DNA of 64,000 bases from Oscillibacter sp. (lineage in GTDB: Bacteria > Bacillota > Clostridia > Oscillospirales > Oscillospiraceae): NCBI GenBank assembly GCA_003539495.1, contig DPPB01000031.1, forward strand, positions 47,818-111,817, in the 5' to 3' direction. A program made the position numbers and the translations under genes. The notes below the pieces were generated by a model. The model ran no database searches. It had not been told where the DNA came from and saw nothing but the letters and a program-made list of their open reading frames with translations. Below are positions 16,801 to 24,977 of the stretch, piece by piece. Within the stretch, counting starts at the first letter, position 1, and every line of letters starts with the position of its first letter.

Positions 16801-18647
16801 AGGATAGACAGGGAGGTGCTGTCGCCGCAATGCATCTTTCTAAGCGCATTTTGGAGCCGCGGCTCTCCGGGCAGGGCCGCCAGCAGCGCCCGCAGCAGCA
16901 GTGCGGCAGACGTGCGCACCGTCAACTCCCGGGACCGGGCTGAAACCTCCGCAAAGCGCAGCAGCGTTTCCCGCTGCGCCGGGGTGCAGCGGTCCAGGGG
17001 CAGCGCCGCAAAGGTATCCAGCAGCCGGAATGCCACATCCGGCTCCATTCGCCCACCGCTGCGGCAATAGACCAGCAGGCAATCCAAAAAGCCCTCCTCC
17101 CGGCCCGGGCAATGCTGCAGCAGGGAGTTTACCGCAAATTTCAGGGTATATCCGATCCAACTGCGGTACTGGGGCATCAGCTTATGGTCCGGAAAGATGA
17201 TTTTTTCCAAATACAGCTTCCACTGACCCAGGTCGGTGATATTGCCCAGGGGCTTGCTGTCCCGGGGGCGTTCCTTCACATAGCCCGCGTGGAAATCGGC
17301 GATGATGGCGCCCATCAGTGCCGCCGCCTGGCGGCGGATGTCACCCTCCCGGTGCATCAACAGCTCATAGAGAAACGCCAGCGTCTCCATCTTCTGCGGC
17401 AGGCGCAGATACAGGGAGTAGGATTCGATAACCCCCAGATAGGCTCGCAGCCGCCGCCAATCCGTCTCGCCCCGGGCCTGCTCCAGCAGCTGGGCAAAGC
17501 TCCGTAGTCCCGTGAGCCGATCCATCAGCCGGATATTATGCTCCACGCATACCAGGCGCAGCACGTCCAGGGCCTCCTCATCCGTCATCAGTGCCGCCGG
17601 CTTTTCCCTCCGGGGCGGCATATTGCGGCTCTGTAGTGAGGTATCCACCCCACGCTCGCTCAAAAAGCGCTCAAAATCCCGCAGCCGGGTGTATACCCGG
17701 CGGTAGCGCTGCTTTTTCTGCTCATCCACTCCGTCCAGCTTGGACAAGATCACGTCAAATGCCTCGGACAGGGTGGAGATGCAGGTAATCTCCTCCCCAT
17801 GGGCTCCCCATATCTGCTTCACCCGGAAATCCGCATAGATCAGCAGCAGTGACTCCACAGACAGATAGTCCGGCTCTAAGTCCCACACGGAGTGGTTGGC
17901 GGCCACATGTCCGATATCCGAGAGCTTATGCCGCCGGAACCAGAGGTCCGTGTAGTAGTAGTGCAGGTACGGCACCCGCTCCCCCGGCCGGCAGCCGAAT
18001 TTGCCGATGTCGTGCCCGGCGGCACTGCCGGACACCAGGGCCAGATCCACGGGGATCCCGGTCTCTCGCAATCCCCGGCCCATGGTCACGGCGATGTGAT
18101 GCACCCCCGCAATATGCTCCAGCGCCCGGAACGGCGTGACCTCCAGGCCCAGACGCATCATCTCATACACATACTCCCGCTTCCATAGCCGCAGCATCTG
18201 CCCATAGCCCGCCGCACAGGGGCTGCCCTCCAGCTCTTCCTCTTGTAAAAAGGCAAAATCCCACATGGGGTCAAAGGGCTGCAGCTCACGCTCTGCACCA
18301 AACAGCACCTGCAGCACCGACAGCAGGAAGGCCGCACCGGCTCCGCAGGAAAAGTCCCTCCCCTGCTCCGGGAAAAGCTGCCGCCTGGCATAATCAAAGG
18401 TATAGAGCAGCCAGCCCTCTTGAGGCGTCTGGGGGCACAGCTGCTCCAGCTCACCCCGGCACAGCTCCAGTACCTGTGCGCACTGCACCCGCCCGCCATC
18501 CAGCAGCGGTGCAAAGCGCTGCATATAGTTCTCCCGCTCCAATCCCTGCAAAAGCTCCTTCTGCCGGGCGAAATAGTCTCCCGCGGGCCGTTTTTGCAGC
18601 CTGCGCAGCAGCAGCACGTTCATCTGCCGTATCTTCTTTTTATTCAT
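13878..18647 (-). CDS. Giant multidomain protein: HD hydrolase, helical repeats, NadD-like nucleotidyltransferase, PRTase-like domain
   Basis: The 1589 residues divide into an HD-type phosphohydrolase region (about 170-310; H183/H184, H212-D213 in GHDIGKFG, H247) and a long helical, HEAT-like stretch (about 350-880). Then comes a NadD/cytidylyltransferase-like domain (about 893-1075) with FFPGTFDPFTLSHKG, the T/HxGH-type nucleotide loop, and ISSTRIREA as the second signature. An alpha/beta region with a possible acetyltransferase fold follows (about 1095-1250). Last is a phosphoribosyltransferase-like domain (about 1255-1480) with ILVDDVLHDGKRI where PRTases have the PRPP loop. All recognisable catalytic parts belong to nucleotide or NAD chemistry. 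No signal peptide or membrane segment. Function unknown. Confidence 0.78.
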   Translation of the reverse strand: MNKKKIRQMNVLLLRRLQKRPAGDYFARQKELLQGLERENYMQRFAPLLDGGRVQCAQVLELCRGELEQLCPQTPQEGWLLYTFDYARRQLFPEQGRDFSCGAGAAFLLSVLQVLFGAERELQPFDPMWDFAFLQEEELEGSPCAAGYGQMLRLWKREYVYEMMRLGLEVTPFRALEHIAGVHHIAVTMGRGLRETGIPVDLALVSGSAAGHDIGKFGCRPGERVPYLHYYYTDLWFRRHKLSDIGHVAANHSVWDLEPDYLSVESLLLIYADFRVKQIWGAHGEEITCISTLSEAFDVILSKLDGVDEQKKQRYRRVYTRLRDFERFLSERGVDTSLQSRNMPPRREKPAALMTDEEALDVLRLVCVEHNIRLMDRLTGLRSFAQLLEQARGETDWRRLRAYLGVIESYSLYLRLPQKMETLAFLYELLMHREGDIRRQAAALMGAIIADFHAGYVKERPRDSKPLGNITDLGQWKLYLEKIIFPDHKLMPQYRSWIGYTLKFAVNSLLQHCPGREEGFLDCLLVYCRSGGRMEPDVAFRLLDTFAALPLDRCTPAQRETLLRFAEVSARSRELTVRTSAALLLRALLAALPGEPRLQNALRKMHCGDSTSLSILRSRLLEGKVVRLPDETISEIFLDNLKTATPWVIRRMNILLLTEHAKAGGGQVLHIAAHFSNLIKVSDRVTVRHSAGGALLELAPLLSVDQRNEIAVELCRGLELGQQEFTKYIPEYLGRFALWLPPEQLDELLVGLAASLSSSEGHIVASALDTAAEILETYTVYRERFPEDEGTRRGRAQRLLGMLMKGTAGIDMGTRQEAMYLLGRHVFGSPVLDREEKCRSLQLTVRRILAICQAESESGLHFYYRAAMLGRLYRLLVEQELLCGGVSFSPPRPVAFFPGTFDPFTLSHKGIVRAIRDEGFEVLLAIDEFSWSKRTQPYRVRREIAAMSVADEFYVHIFPEDFPVNIANPENLRRLRRAFPGREVSIVVGSDVVAHASSYRKPTEPDSIHSFDHVIFRRAGADMVGDYGCISGKVLELTLPEELEEISSTRIREAVDANRDISHLIDPMAQEFIYRHSLYLREPLDKPVLRTEDLEFIPCGPEEERLNAMLRRTLPASAAETVLRALRQSGDDVLLLTNGETKTVLGAATYCCMDSQHLFSRLGSAELAAFVRQNAGGRTLLVSGLFVPQTSQQNELGQLLLTEVLTLALGREYTYAIYMPLEGFADAWARDLLRLQGFVPVPGSCSRIALAVDMRQPIILSNNVGTTIKPPLSTAPMVVAAVAAAHRRLQETMTLLQPGGLVLSLSAGVIYHRLLRRITECNGVPEEPTQPRQLGPDICVPYGKLMRGVIVPNTVTKTLRTDKVYEPDLSSYSIEAYPDYSPLEDQVRTIRAFDRPAILVDDVLHDGKRIRRLAPLLRKTGTRVKKVLVGYLTGTGRDLMESLGYDAEGVYYLPNLRMRFVESTLYPFIGGDTIRRSERMEGGLQPSVNRILPYASPEFGPLDPETAWALSLCCLENARNILLALETEYRRIFARNLTLSRLSEAVILPLCPDKGSSMTYDLSRGASTYLDDDIELLKRMRFMTKEAKV

Positions 18648-18753
18648 GGCGGCGCCCCCTGTTTCGGTGGTTTTCTTTTCTATTATGCTACCACAGCCGC
18701 CGCCTGATGTAAACAGCGCAGATGCTCGGTTTTCTCAAGTTTTTTGGTCATAA

Positions 18754-18789
18754 AATGTCCCCTGCACAGCATTGTGCAGGGGACATTTG
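18754..18789 (-). terminator. Terminator after glyA
   Basis: Perfect stem AATGTCCCCTGCACA / TGTGCAGGGGACATT with a four-base loop, 35 bases past the glyA stop. The minus strand continues TTTTAT. Confidence 0.75.
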
Positions 18790-18823
18790 TTCACCGTCCG
18801 TTCTCATCGGAGCCATTTGCCTG

Positions 18824-20080
18824 TTATCCTTTATACATGGGATACCGCTCCGTCAGTTCCCTTACAGCATCCAGAATAAACGCCCGATCCGCCGGGTCAT
18901 TGCGGCAAGCCAGATGAATACACCGGGCAATAGTCTCCATGTCGGCGGAGCCAAAGCCCCGGGTGGTGACACAGGGAGTGCCTATGCGCACGCCGCTGGT
19001 GACCATGGGCTTTTCCGGGTCGCCGGGAATGGCGTTTTTGTTCAGGGTAATGTGCAGCCCATCCAGCCGCTCCTGCAAATCCCGGCCGGTAATGCCATGG
19101 CTGCGCAAATCCACCAGCATCAGGTGGTTGTCCGTGCCGCCGGATACCAGGTCGAAGCCGCTGTCCCGCAGGGCATTTGCCAGGGCAGCGGCGTTTTCCA
19201 CCGTCCGCCGGGCGTAATCCCGGAATGCCGGCTCCATAGCCTCTCGAAAGCACACGGCCTTCCCTGCGATGATATGCAGCAGCGGGCCGCCCTGCATACC
19301 GGGGAACACGGCGCTGTCAATTCTCTTGGCCCACTCCGCCTTGGCCAGGATCACACCGCCCCGGGGGCCCCGGAGAGTCTTGTGGGTGGTAGTGGTCACC
19401 ACGTCGGCATAGGGCACGGGGCTCTCATGCTGTCCGCCGGCCACCAGCCCGGCAATGTGGGCCATATCCACCATCAGCAGTGCCCCGTAGCGGTGGGCAA
19501 TGTCCGCAAATGCCTTAAAATCCAGCGCCCGGGGATAGGCCGAGGCTCCGGCCACCAGCAGCTTGGGTCGGGCCTCTTTCACGATGTCCTCCACCCGGTC
19601 ATAGTCGATGCGCCCGGTCCGGGGATCCACCCCATAGCTGACAGCCCGATATAGCTTCCCCGATTGGTTCACCGACGCCCCATGGGTCAGATGTCCCCCG
19701 CCGGAGAGGTCCATGCCCACAAGGGTGTCCCCCGGCTGCAGCAGAGCCGCATAGGCCGCCAAATTTGCCTGGGCCCCGGAATGGGGCTGCACATTGGCGT
19801 GCTCTGCACCGAAAAGCGCCTTGGCCCGGTCAATGGCCAGCCGCTCAATCTCGTCCACATATTCGCATCCGCCGTAATACCGCCGCCCGGGATAGCCCTC
19901 GGCGTACTTGTTGGTCAGGCAACTGCCCATGGCGGCCATCACCGCCGGGGAGGTGATGTTCTCCGAAGCGATGAGCTCAATATTCTCCTGCTGCCGCTGA
20001 TACTCCCGCCGCAGCCACGCGGACACCTCTCCATCCTCCCGGGCCAGATAGTCCATGCTTTCCTTCAAAAAATTCTCCAT
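18824..20080 (-). CDS. glyA: Serine hydroxymethyltransferase
   Basis: This 418-residue PLP enzyme interconverts serine and glycine with tetrahydrofolate, supplying one-carbon units. Visible are NKYAEGYPGRRYYGG near the N-terminus, the VDMAHIAGLV segment, and the PLP lysine in TTTTHKTLRGPRGG (K234). The start at 20080 has GGAGAG eight bases upstream. A longer frame to 20191 has no such support. It is followed by a terminator and appears monocistronic. Confidence 0.96.
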   Translation of the reverse strand: MENFLKESMDYLAREDGEVSAWLRREYQRQQENIELIASENITSPAVMAAMGSCLTNKYAEGYPGRRYYGGCEYVDEIERLAIDRAKALFGAEHANVQPHSGAQANLAAYAALLQPGDTLVGMDLSGGGHLTHGASVNQSGKLYRAVSYGVDPRTGRIDYDRVEDIVKEARPKLLVAGASAYPRALDFKAFADIAHRYGALLMVDMAHIAGLVAGGQHESPVPYADVVTTTTHKTLRGPRGGVILAKAEWAKRIDSAVFPGMQGGPLLHIIAGKAVCFREAMEPAFRDYARRTVENAAALANALRDSGFDLVSGGTDNHLMLVDLRSHGITGRDLQERLDGLHITLNKNAIPGDPEKPMVTSGVRIGTPCVTTRGFGSADMETIARCIHLACRNDPADRAFILDAVRELTERYPMYKG

Positions 20081-20165
20081 GGTGTTGTCTCTCCTATACC
20101 GTCTTTCCCGTTCAATATTTTGCTGCAAGCCCCCTGCCGGAAAACCAAAGGTTTTCCGGCAATGT

Positions 20166-21062
20166 TCATTCCATATGCGGCCGCTCATCACCCATGAAGA
20201 ACACCGCCACGGTGCCCTTGCCTGCGTGAGAGCCGATGATGGTGCCGATGTCGCACTGAACGATTTTGCCCCTTAGGTTGGGAAACTTCTCCCCGATGGC
20301 GTCCGTCAGCAGTTTGGCGTCCTCCGGGCAATCAGAGTTGCAGATATAGCACCGTCCGGCGTAATCTGCGCCGTTTTGGGCGTGCTGCAGCATGTTTTCC
20401 ACCGTCACGGCCACGGCCTTTTTCTTGCCCCGGACCTTGTCGTAGGCGATGATGCGCCCCTCGTCGTTCAGGCGCATGATGGGGCAGATATTCAGCACCG
20501 TGGCCACCATGGCCGCCGCGCCGGATACCCGGCCCGTCCGCCGGAACTGGGTCATGTCGGAGGAGAAGAACTGATGGTGTACCTTGTTGCGGTTCGCCAG
20601 CACCCACTGGGCGGTCTCCTCCAGGGATCTCCCCGCGTCCCGCAGGTCCGCTGCCTCGTCCACCAGCAGGCCATAGCCCGAGGAGGAGCACAGGGAGTCG
20701 ATGACCTGGATCTTCCGCTCCGGATACTTCTCCCGCAGCGTCTCGGCGGCGATGTAGGCGTTGTTCACCGAGCCGGACTGACCGGAGGTGAAGGCAATGT
20801 GCAGCAGGTCGCCCTTTTGCAGCTGCTGCTCGAAAAACTCCACATAGGTAGCCACGTTGACCTGGGAGGTCTGGGGGAGCTTCCCCTCCTGTAAAAACCG
20901 GTAAAACCGGGGCAGGGCCTCCGGATCCCGGCCCATGTCGTCCACATATTCCTGCCCGTCCACTACATAGGTGTAAAACAGAACCGGAACCTGCCGCTGC
21001 ACCAGATGCGCATAAGGGAGGTCTACCGTGGAGCAGCAGGAAAGCGTAAACTGGCTGTTCAT
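20166..21062 (-). CDS. DegV family fatty-acid-binding protein (FakB-like)
   Basis: This 298-residue protein begins with the DegV-type phosphate/carboxylate site (LSCCSTVDLP) and has TSQVNVATYVEFF and HIAFTSGQSGSVNNA, typical of the lipid-binding DegV/FakB fold. That fold presents fatty acids to FakA kinase. No fakA lies in this window. It has its own strong promoter and a Shine-Dalgarno (GGAGATGGAGGG). Confidence 0.88.
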   Translation of the reverse strand: MNSQFTLSCCSTVDLPYAHLVQRQVPVLFYTYVVDGQEYVDDMGRDPEALPRFYRFLQEGKLPQTSQVNVATYVEFFEQQLQKGDLLHIAFTSGQSGSVNNAYIAAETLREKYPERKIQVIDSLCSSSGYGLLVDEAADLRDAGRSLEETAQWVLANRNKVHHQFFSSDMTQFRRTGRVSGAAAMVATVLNICPIMRLNDEGRIIAYDKVRGKKKAVAVTVENMLQHAQNGADYAGRCYICNSDCPEDAKLLTDAIGEKFPNLRGKIVQCDIGTIIGSHAGKGTVAVFFMGDERPHME

Positions 21063-21115
21063 TTCCCTCCATCTCCTTTTTCATTAATGATATGCTATAT
21101 TATGTAAACAAATCT

Positions 21116-21143
21116 ATTATACCAAAATCTGCCGCATTGTCAA
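21116..21143 (-). promoter_or_regulatory. Sigma-A promoter of the degV-family gene
   Basis: Consensus TTGACA (21143-21138), 16-base spacer, consensus TATAAT (21121-21116) on the minus strand. It lies just after the terminator of the upstream aminopeptidase gene. Confidence 0.88.
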
Positions 21144-21147
21144 TAAA

Positions 21148-21178
21148 AACCGCCGCCTGCATAGGCGGCGGTTTTTCG
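21148..21178 (-). terminator. Terminator after the M18 aminopeptidase gene
   Basis: Stem ACCGCCGCCT / AGGCGGCGGT with a short loop followed by TTTTTATTG on the minus strand (and TTTTTCGG on plus). It closes the long minus-strand run that includes tsaC-coaE and the M18 gene. Confidence 0.8.
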
Positions 21179-21190
21179 GGTCAGGTCGTT

Positions 21191-22585
21191 TCACTCCGCC
21201 TCGTAGATAGCCTTGCAGCCCTTATAGGTCATATAGCAGTCCAGCTTGGCCACGGTCTCAAAGGGGGCGTGCATGCTCAGCACAGGGACGCCCGCGTCCA
21301 GGGTGGCAATGTTGCGGTTGGCCATATACATGGCCACGGTGCCGCCGCCGCCGGCATCCACCTTGCCCAGCTCCGAAATGTGCCAGAGAACATCTGCCTC
21401 GTCCAGCACCCGGCGGACATAGGCCACCGTCTCCGCCGAAGCATCGGAGGCGCCGGACTTGCCCCGGGCGCCGGTATACTTGCATAGGCCGATGCCGTAG
21501 TTGACAAAGGCGGCGTTGCGCTTTTCAAATACCTCCGGGAAGTTGGGGTCGTAGGCCGCCGTCACATCGCAGGAGAGGCAGAAGGAGTTTTCATAGCACG
21601 CCCGCAGAGGCACACCCTGCCCGTCGCACAGGTCGTGCATAAAGGTATCAAAGGCGGCGGACTGCATACCCGTAACGCCCATAGAGCCGATCTCCTCCTT
21701 GTCCGCCAGCATACACACGGCGGTCTTGGTGGGATCAGCAAGCTCCAGGATCGCCTGCAGGCCGGCGTAGCCGCACACCCGGTCATCGTGGCCGTAGGCA
21801 CCGATGAGGCTGGCGTCCAGGCCGATGTCCGTGGGCTGGGCCGCAGGGACGGCCTCCAGTTCGGCGGAGGTGAAATCGTCCTCGGTGATGCCGTACTTTT
21901 CAAACAGCTTCTCCAGAATATGCATCTTCACCCGGTCCTTTTCGTCCTCCTCACCGGAGGGGCAGGAGCCCAGGAGAATATTCAGGCTCTCGCCGGGTAC
22001 AGCCTCGTTGAGAGGCTTTTTCCCCTGCTCACCGCCCAAATGGGGCAGCAGATCGGTGATGACAAACTTGGCCTCGTCCCCCTCACCCAGCCTCACGGGC
22101 ACCACGGTGCCGTCCTTCTTGGCCACCACGCCGTGGAGCTCCAGGGGGATGGTCACCCACTGGTACTTGCGGATGCCGCCGTAGTAATGGGTCTTGAAAA
22201 AGGCCATCTCGCTGTCCTCATACAGAGGATTAGGCTTCAGGTCCAGCCGGGGAGAGTCGATATGGGCGGCCACGATGTGTGCGCCCTGGGCCAGGCTCTC
22301 CCGGCCTATCACCGCCAGCATGACGCTCTTGTCCCGATTCACCCGATAGATTTTGTCCCCGGCGGCCAGGGCCGCGCCCCGCTCATAGGGCTTGAAGCCC
22401 GCCTTTTCCGCCAGCTCCACGGCCACCCGGGCGCACTCGCGCTCGGTTTTGCCCTGCTGCAGAAAGGTCTTATACAGGCCGCAGTAGCGCTCCATGGCCT
22501 GCAGCTCCTCCGCCTTGATGCGGTCATAGCCGTTCTTCCGCGGAGAAAGCAGCTTTTCCCGCAGGGCCTCTCTTTCCTCACTCAT
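21191..22585 (-). CDS. M18 family aminopeptidase
   Basis: This 464-residue metallo-aminopeptidase releases N-terminal residues from peptides in the cytoplasm. Family features are the zinc-site segments VAAHIDSPRLDLKP, YGHDDRVCGYAG, ADKEEIGSMG and, near the end, VLSMHAPFE. The ATG at 22585 is preferred over TTG at 22591 because GGGAGG is correctly spaced from it. It overlaps the end of the tsaC-coaE gene by eight bases, so the two are coupled. Confidence 0.93.
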   Translation of the reverse strand: MSEEREALREKLLSPRKNGYDRIKAEELQAMERYCGLYKTFLQQGKTERECARVAVELAEKAGFKPYERGAALAAGDKIYRVNRDKSVMLAVIGRESLAQGAHIVAAHIDSPRLDLKPNPLYEDSEMAFFKTHYYGGIRKYQWVTIPLELHGVVAKKDGTVVPVRLGEGDEAKFVITDLLPHLGGEQGKKPLNEAVPGESLNILLGSCPSGEEDEKDRVKMHILEKLFEKYGITEDDFTSAELEAVPAAQPTDIGLDASLIGAYGHDDRVCGYAGLQAILELADPTKTAVCMLADKEEIGSMGVTGMQSAAFDTFMHDLCDGQGVPLRACYENSFCLSCDVTAAYDPNFPEVFEKRNAAFVNYGIGLCKYTGARGKSGASDASAETVAYVRRVLDEADVLWHISELGKVDAGGGGTVAMYMANRNIATLDAGVPVLSMHAPFETVAKLDCYMTYKGCKAIYEAE

Positions 22586-24206
22586 GGTCAAATACCTCCC
22601 AAATCAATTTTCTGAAAAATGTCCGTGCCTGGGCCTCAAATTCTCCGGCGCTATCCGCCCGGTTATACAGCAGCCGCCCACAGCGGCTTTCATAGTACTC
22701 CTCCGGTCGCTGGGCGCCGATGCGCAGCCGGGCATAGTCCTCGGATATGCCGTCCCGGAGCATGATACGCTGCACCCGCTGCTCTCTGGGTGCCAGCACC
22801 GCCACCGTCTCCCGGCAGTAGGCCGCCAGCCCGCTCTCAAACAGGTTGATGGCGTCCAGCCCCACAATCAGCTGCCCCTCTGCCTCCCGGCGGATCACCG
22901 GCAGCAGGTGGAAATTCACGATATCGTTGAGTCTCTGCAGGGCGTCCGGGTCGGAGAAAACGATGCCGCCCAGCTTCTGCCGGTCCAGCTTCTCCCCGTC
23001 GAACACCTCGCCGAAGGCCCGGGTAATATCCCGGCGCAGGGCGGAATTCGCAGCCAGCTCCCGGTGATACACGGCGTCGCAATCGATGATCCGTCCCCCC
23101 AGGGTCTCCAGCGCATGCAGGGCGCTGGTCTTACCGCTGCCGGTGCCGCCGGTGATGCCGATGACAAGCTCCGGCAGACGGTCCGCGTCCACAATGTGAA
23201 AGCCCGCCGCCTTCTTCAGCCGGTTGCCCACCGCCAGGCCCAGGCCGGTATCATCCGGACACTGGGCATAGATATGTGTAACATCCGTGCTGTCAAACCG
23301 GCGCAGGGCGTCAAAGACCCGGTGGGCCTGCTGGGCGGTATCCTCCGCCGCTCCCAGGGATTGCAGCGCCCGGCCGGCAAACCGCTGCCGGAACTCCTCA
23401 AAGCAGATGACACCCTCCCTCTCCTGCAGCGCAGCCTGTATAAATGCAGCGCTGCGTTCGGGCCGGCCGGTGACCACCGTCACCGGGGCGTGGGGGGCAT
23501 AGTGGCGATACTTCATACCCGGAGCCCGGGGCGGCTCGCTGCCCGTTACCTTCTGTGTAACGGCCTTGTCCACGGCCACCTCGCCCAGAATACGGCGCAG
23601 GTCCTCCAGCGGCAGGCCGCCGGGACGCAGGAGTCGGGGCGGGCTGACGGTGAGGTCGATAATGGTGGATTCCACCCCCACCCGGCAGGGCCCGCCGTCC
23701 ACGATGCCGTCTATCTTGCCGTCCATATCCTCCAGCATGTCGGCGGCGCTGGTAGGGCTGGGCCGGCCGGAGGTATTGCCGCTGGGGGCGGCCACAGGCA
23801 CTCCCGCCGCCCGGATAATAGCCCGTGTAACGGCGTGATCCGGGCAGCGGACGCCCACGGTCTCTAAGCCCCCGGTGGTGCGCAGGGGCACGATGGCTTT
23901 GCGGGGCAGGATCATGGTCAGAGGCCCCGGCCAAAACTCCCGGGCCAGGCGGTAGGCCGTATCCGGCACAACTGCGCAGAACCGCTCCAGCCAGCCGGCC
24001 TCCGGCACATGGAGGATCAGGGGATTATCCTGGGGACGACCCTTGGCCTGGAATATGTGCCCCACCGCATCCTCATTCAAGGCGTTGGCGCCCAAGCCGT
24101 AGACCGTTTCCGTGGGGATGCCCAAGAGGCCCCCCTCCCGGAGGATCTGTGCCGCTTCCTTGATTTCATTTTCCCCATTTTCTGGGTGAAATACCCTTGT
24201 TTTCAA
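22578..24206 (-). CDS. Fusion of threonylcarbamoyl-AMP synthase (TsaC/Sua5) and dephospho-CoA kinase (CoaE)
   Basis: The first half of the 542 residues is a complete Sua5-type enzyme that makes threonylcarbamoyl-AMP for the tRNA t6A modification: IPTETVYGLGANA (30-42), KGRPQDNPL, PSGNTSGRPS, STIIDL and the MKYRHYAP linker at about 231-238. Residues about 347-542 are a full CoaE with P-loop GGTGSGKT (353-360), the last step of CoA synthesis. The start is a TTG with GAGGAAA in front; no ATG fits. No stop or frameshift separates the halves, so it is a genuine single chain as read. Confidence 0.88.
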   Translation of the reverse strand: MKTRVFHPENGENEIKEAAQILREGGLLGIPTETVYGLGANALNEDAVGHIFQAKGRPQDNPLILHVPEAGWLERFCAVVPDTAYRLAREFWPGPLTMILPRKAIVPLRTTGGLETVGVRCPDHAVTRAIIRAAGVPVAAPSGNTSGRPSPTSAADMLEDMDGKIDGIVDGGPCRVGVESTIIDLTVSPPRLLRPGGLPLEDLRRILGEVAVDKAVTQKVTGSEPPRAPGMKYRHYAPHAPVTVVTGRPERSAAFIQAALQEREGVICFEEFRQRFAGRALQSLGAAEDTAQQAHRVFDALRRFDSTDVTHIYAQCPDDTGLGLAVGNRLKKAAGFHIVDADRLPELVIGITGGTGSGKTSALHALETLGGRIIDCDAVYHRELAANSALRRDITRAFGEVFDGEKLDRQKLGGIVFSDPDALQRLNDIVNFHLLPVIRREAEGQLIVGLDAINLFESGLAAYCRETVAVLAPREQRVQRIMLRDGISEDYARLRIGAQRPEEYYESRCGRLLYNRADSAGEFEAQARTFFRKLIWEVFDHE

Positions 24207-24314
24207 ACTGAATTTCCTCTTTATAATATATCATTAACAAATAAAGCTTCTCGTAAAAATCCTCGCAGTGTTTGCGTCCGCAGGCGCAAGCTCCGCAGCA
24301 ATTCTCGCCTACTG

Positions 24315-24959
24315 TTACAGGCCCAGATCCTCGCCCACCAGAACCACCTTGATGCGCTTGGCCGGGCGGCACAGGCGGGTATGTACAAAGTGGCAGCAGC
24401 AGCTGTCAGGACTCATGCAATCGGCGCACAGGCCCGTGACATTACAGGGGGTCTTGGCCGCCGGGAAGCGCTGCACCACGCCGGGGGCGGTATAGCCGCG
24501 CACACGGCTGTAAGCCGCATCCATGTCCGGCACCACCTTGTTCATGCCCGCCACCACAATGACCTGCTTGGGGCCATAGCAGAAGGCGGCTACACGATTT
24601 CCGTTGCCGTCAATGTTGAAAAGCTGGCCATCGGCGGTGACAGCATTGGAGGAGGTCAGGAAGGTATCTGCCAAGAGGCCCTGGCGCATCAGCTCCACCC
24701 GTTCCTCATTGGATTGGGCGGAGTCCCGGTCGATAAGTCTCTGGCCCCGGGCCCGAAGAAGGTCCTTGATCCCCAGCTCGTCCACCGTAAGGGTGCCGCC
24801 CCAAGAGACCGTATCGTCTGCAGAGATCAGCTCCAGCACCTTTTGCACAGCGGCGTCTCGGTCAGGGCAGTAATATGCCTCAAAATACCGCTTGTTCAAA
24901 GCCTCGGCCACCTTGGGTCCAGCCTTATCATACTGCATTTTTCTGGGTTTCAACATCAT
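24315..24959 (-). CDS. LUD-domain lactate utilization-like protein
   Basis: The 214-residue protein is of the LutC/YkgG-related LUD family: YYCPDRDAAVQKVLELI, TVSWGGTLTVDELG and GPKQVIVVAGMNKVV are typical. It has several C-terminal Cys residues (NVTGLCADCMSPDSCCC) that could bind metal. LutC acts in lactate oxidation with LutA and LutB, but neither partner is here, so the family name alone does not give the function. It is 19 bases after prfA, with AAGGAGG. Confidence 0.8.
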   Translation of the reverse strand: MMLKPRKMQYDKAGPKVAEALNKRYFEAYYCPDRDAAVQKVLELISADDTVSWGGTLTVDELGIKDLLRARGQRLIDRDSAQSNEERVELMRQGLLADTFLTSSNAVTADGQLFNIDGNGNRVAAFCYGPKQVIVVAGMNKVVPDMDAAYSRVRGYTAPGVVQRFPAAKTPCNVTGLCADCMSPDSCCCHFVHTRLCRPAKRIKVVLVGEDLGL

Positions 24960-24977
24960 CTTTTCCTCCTTATCTGA

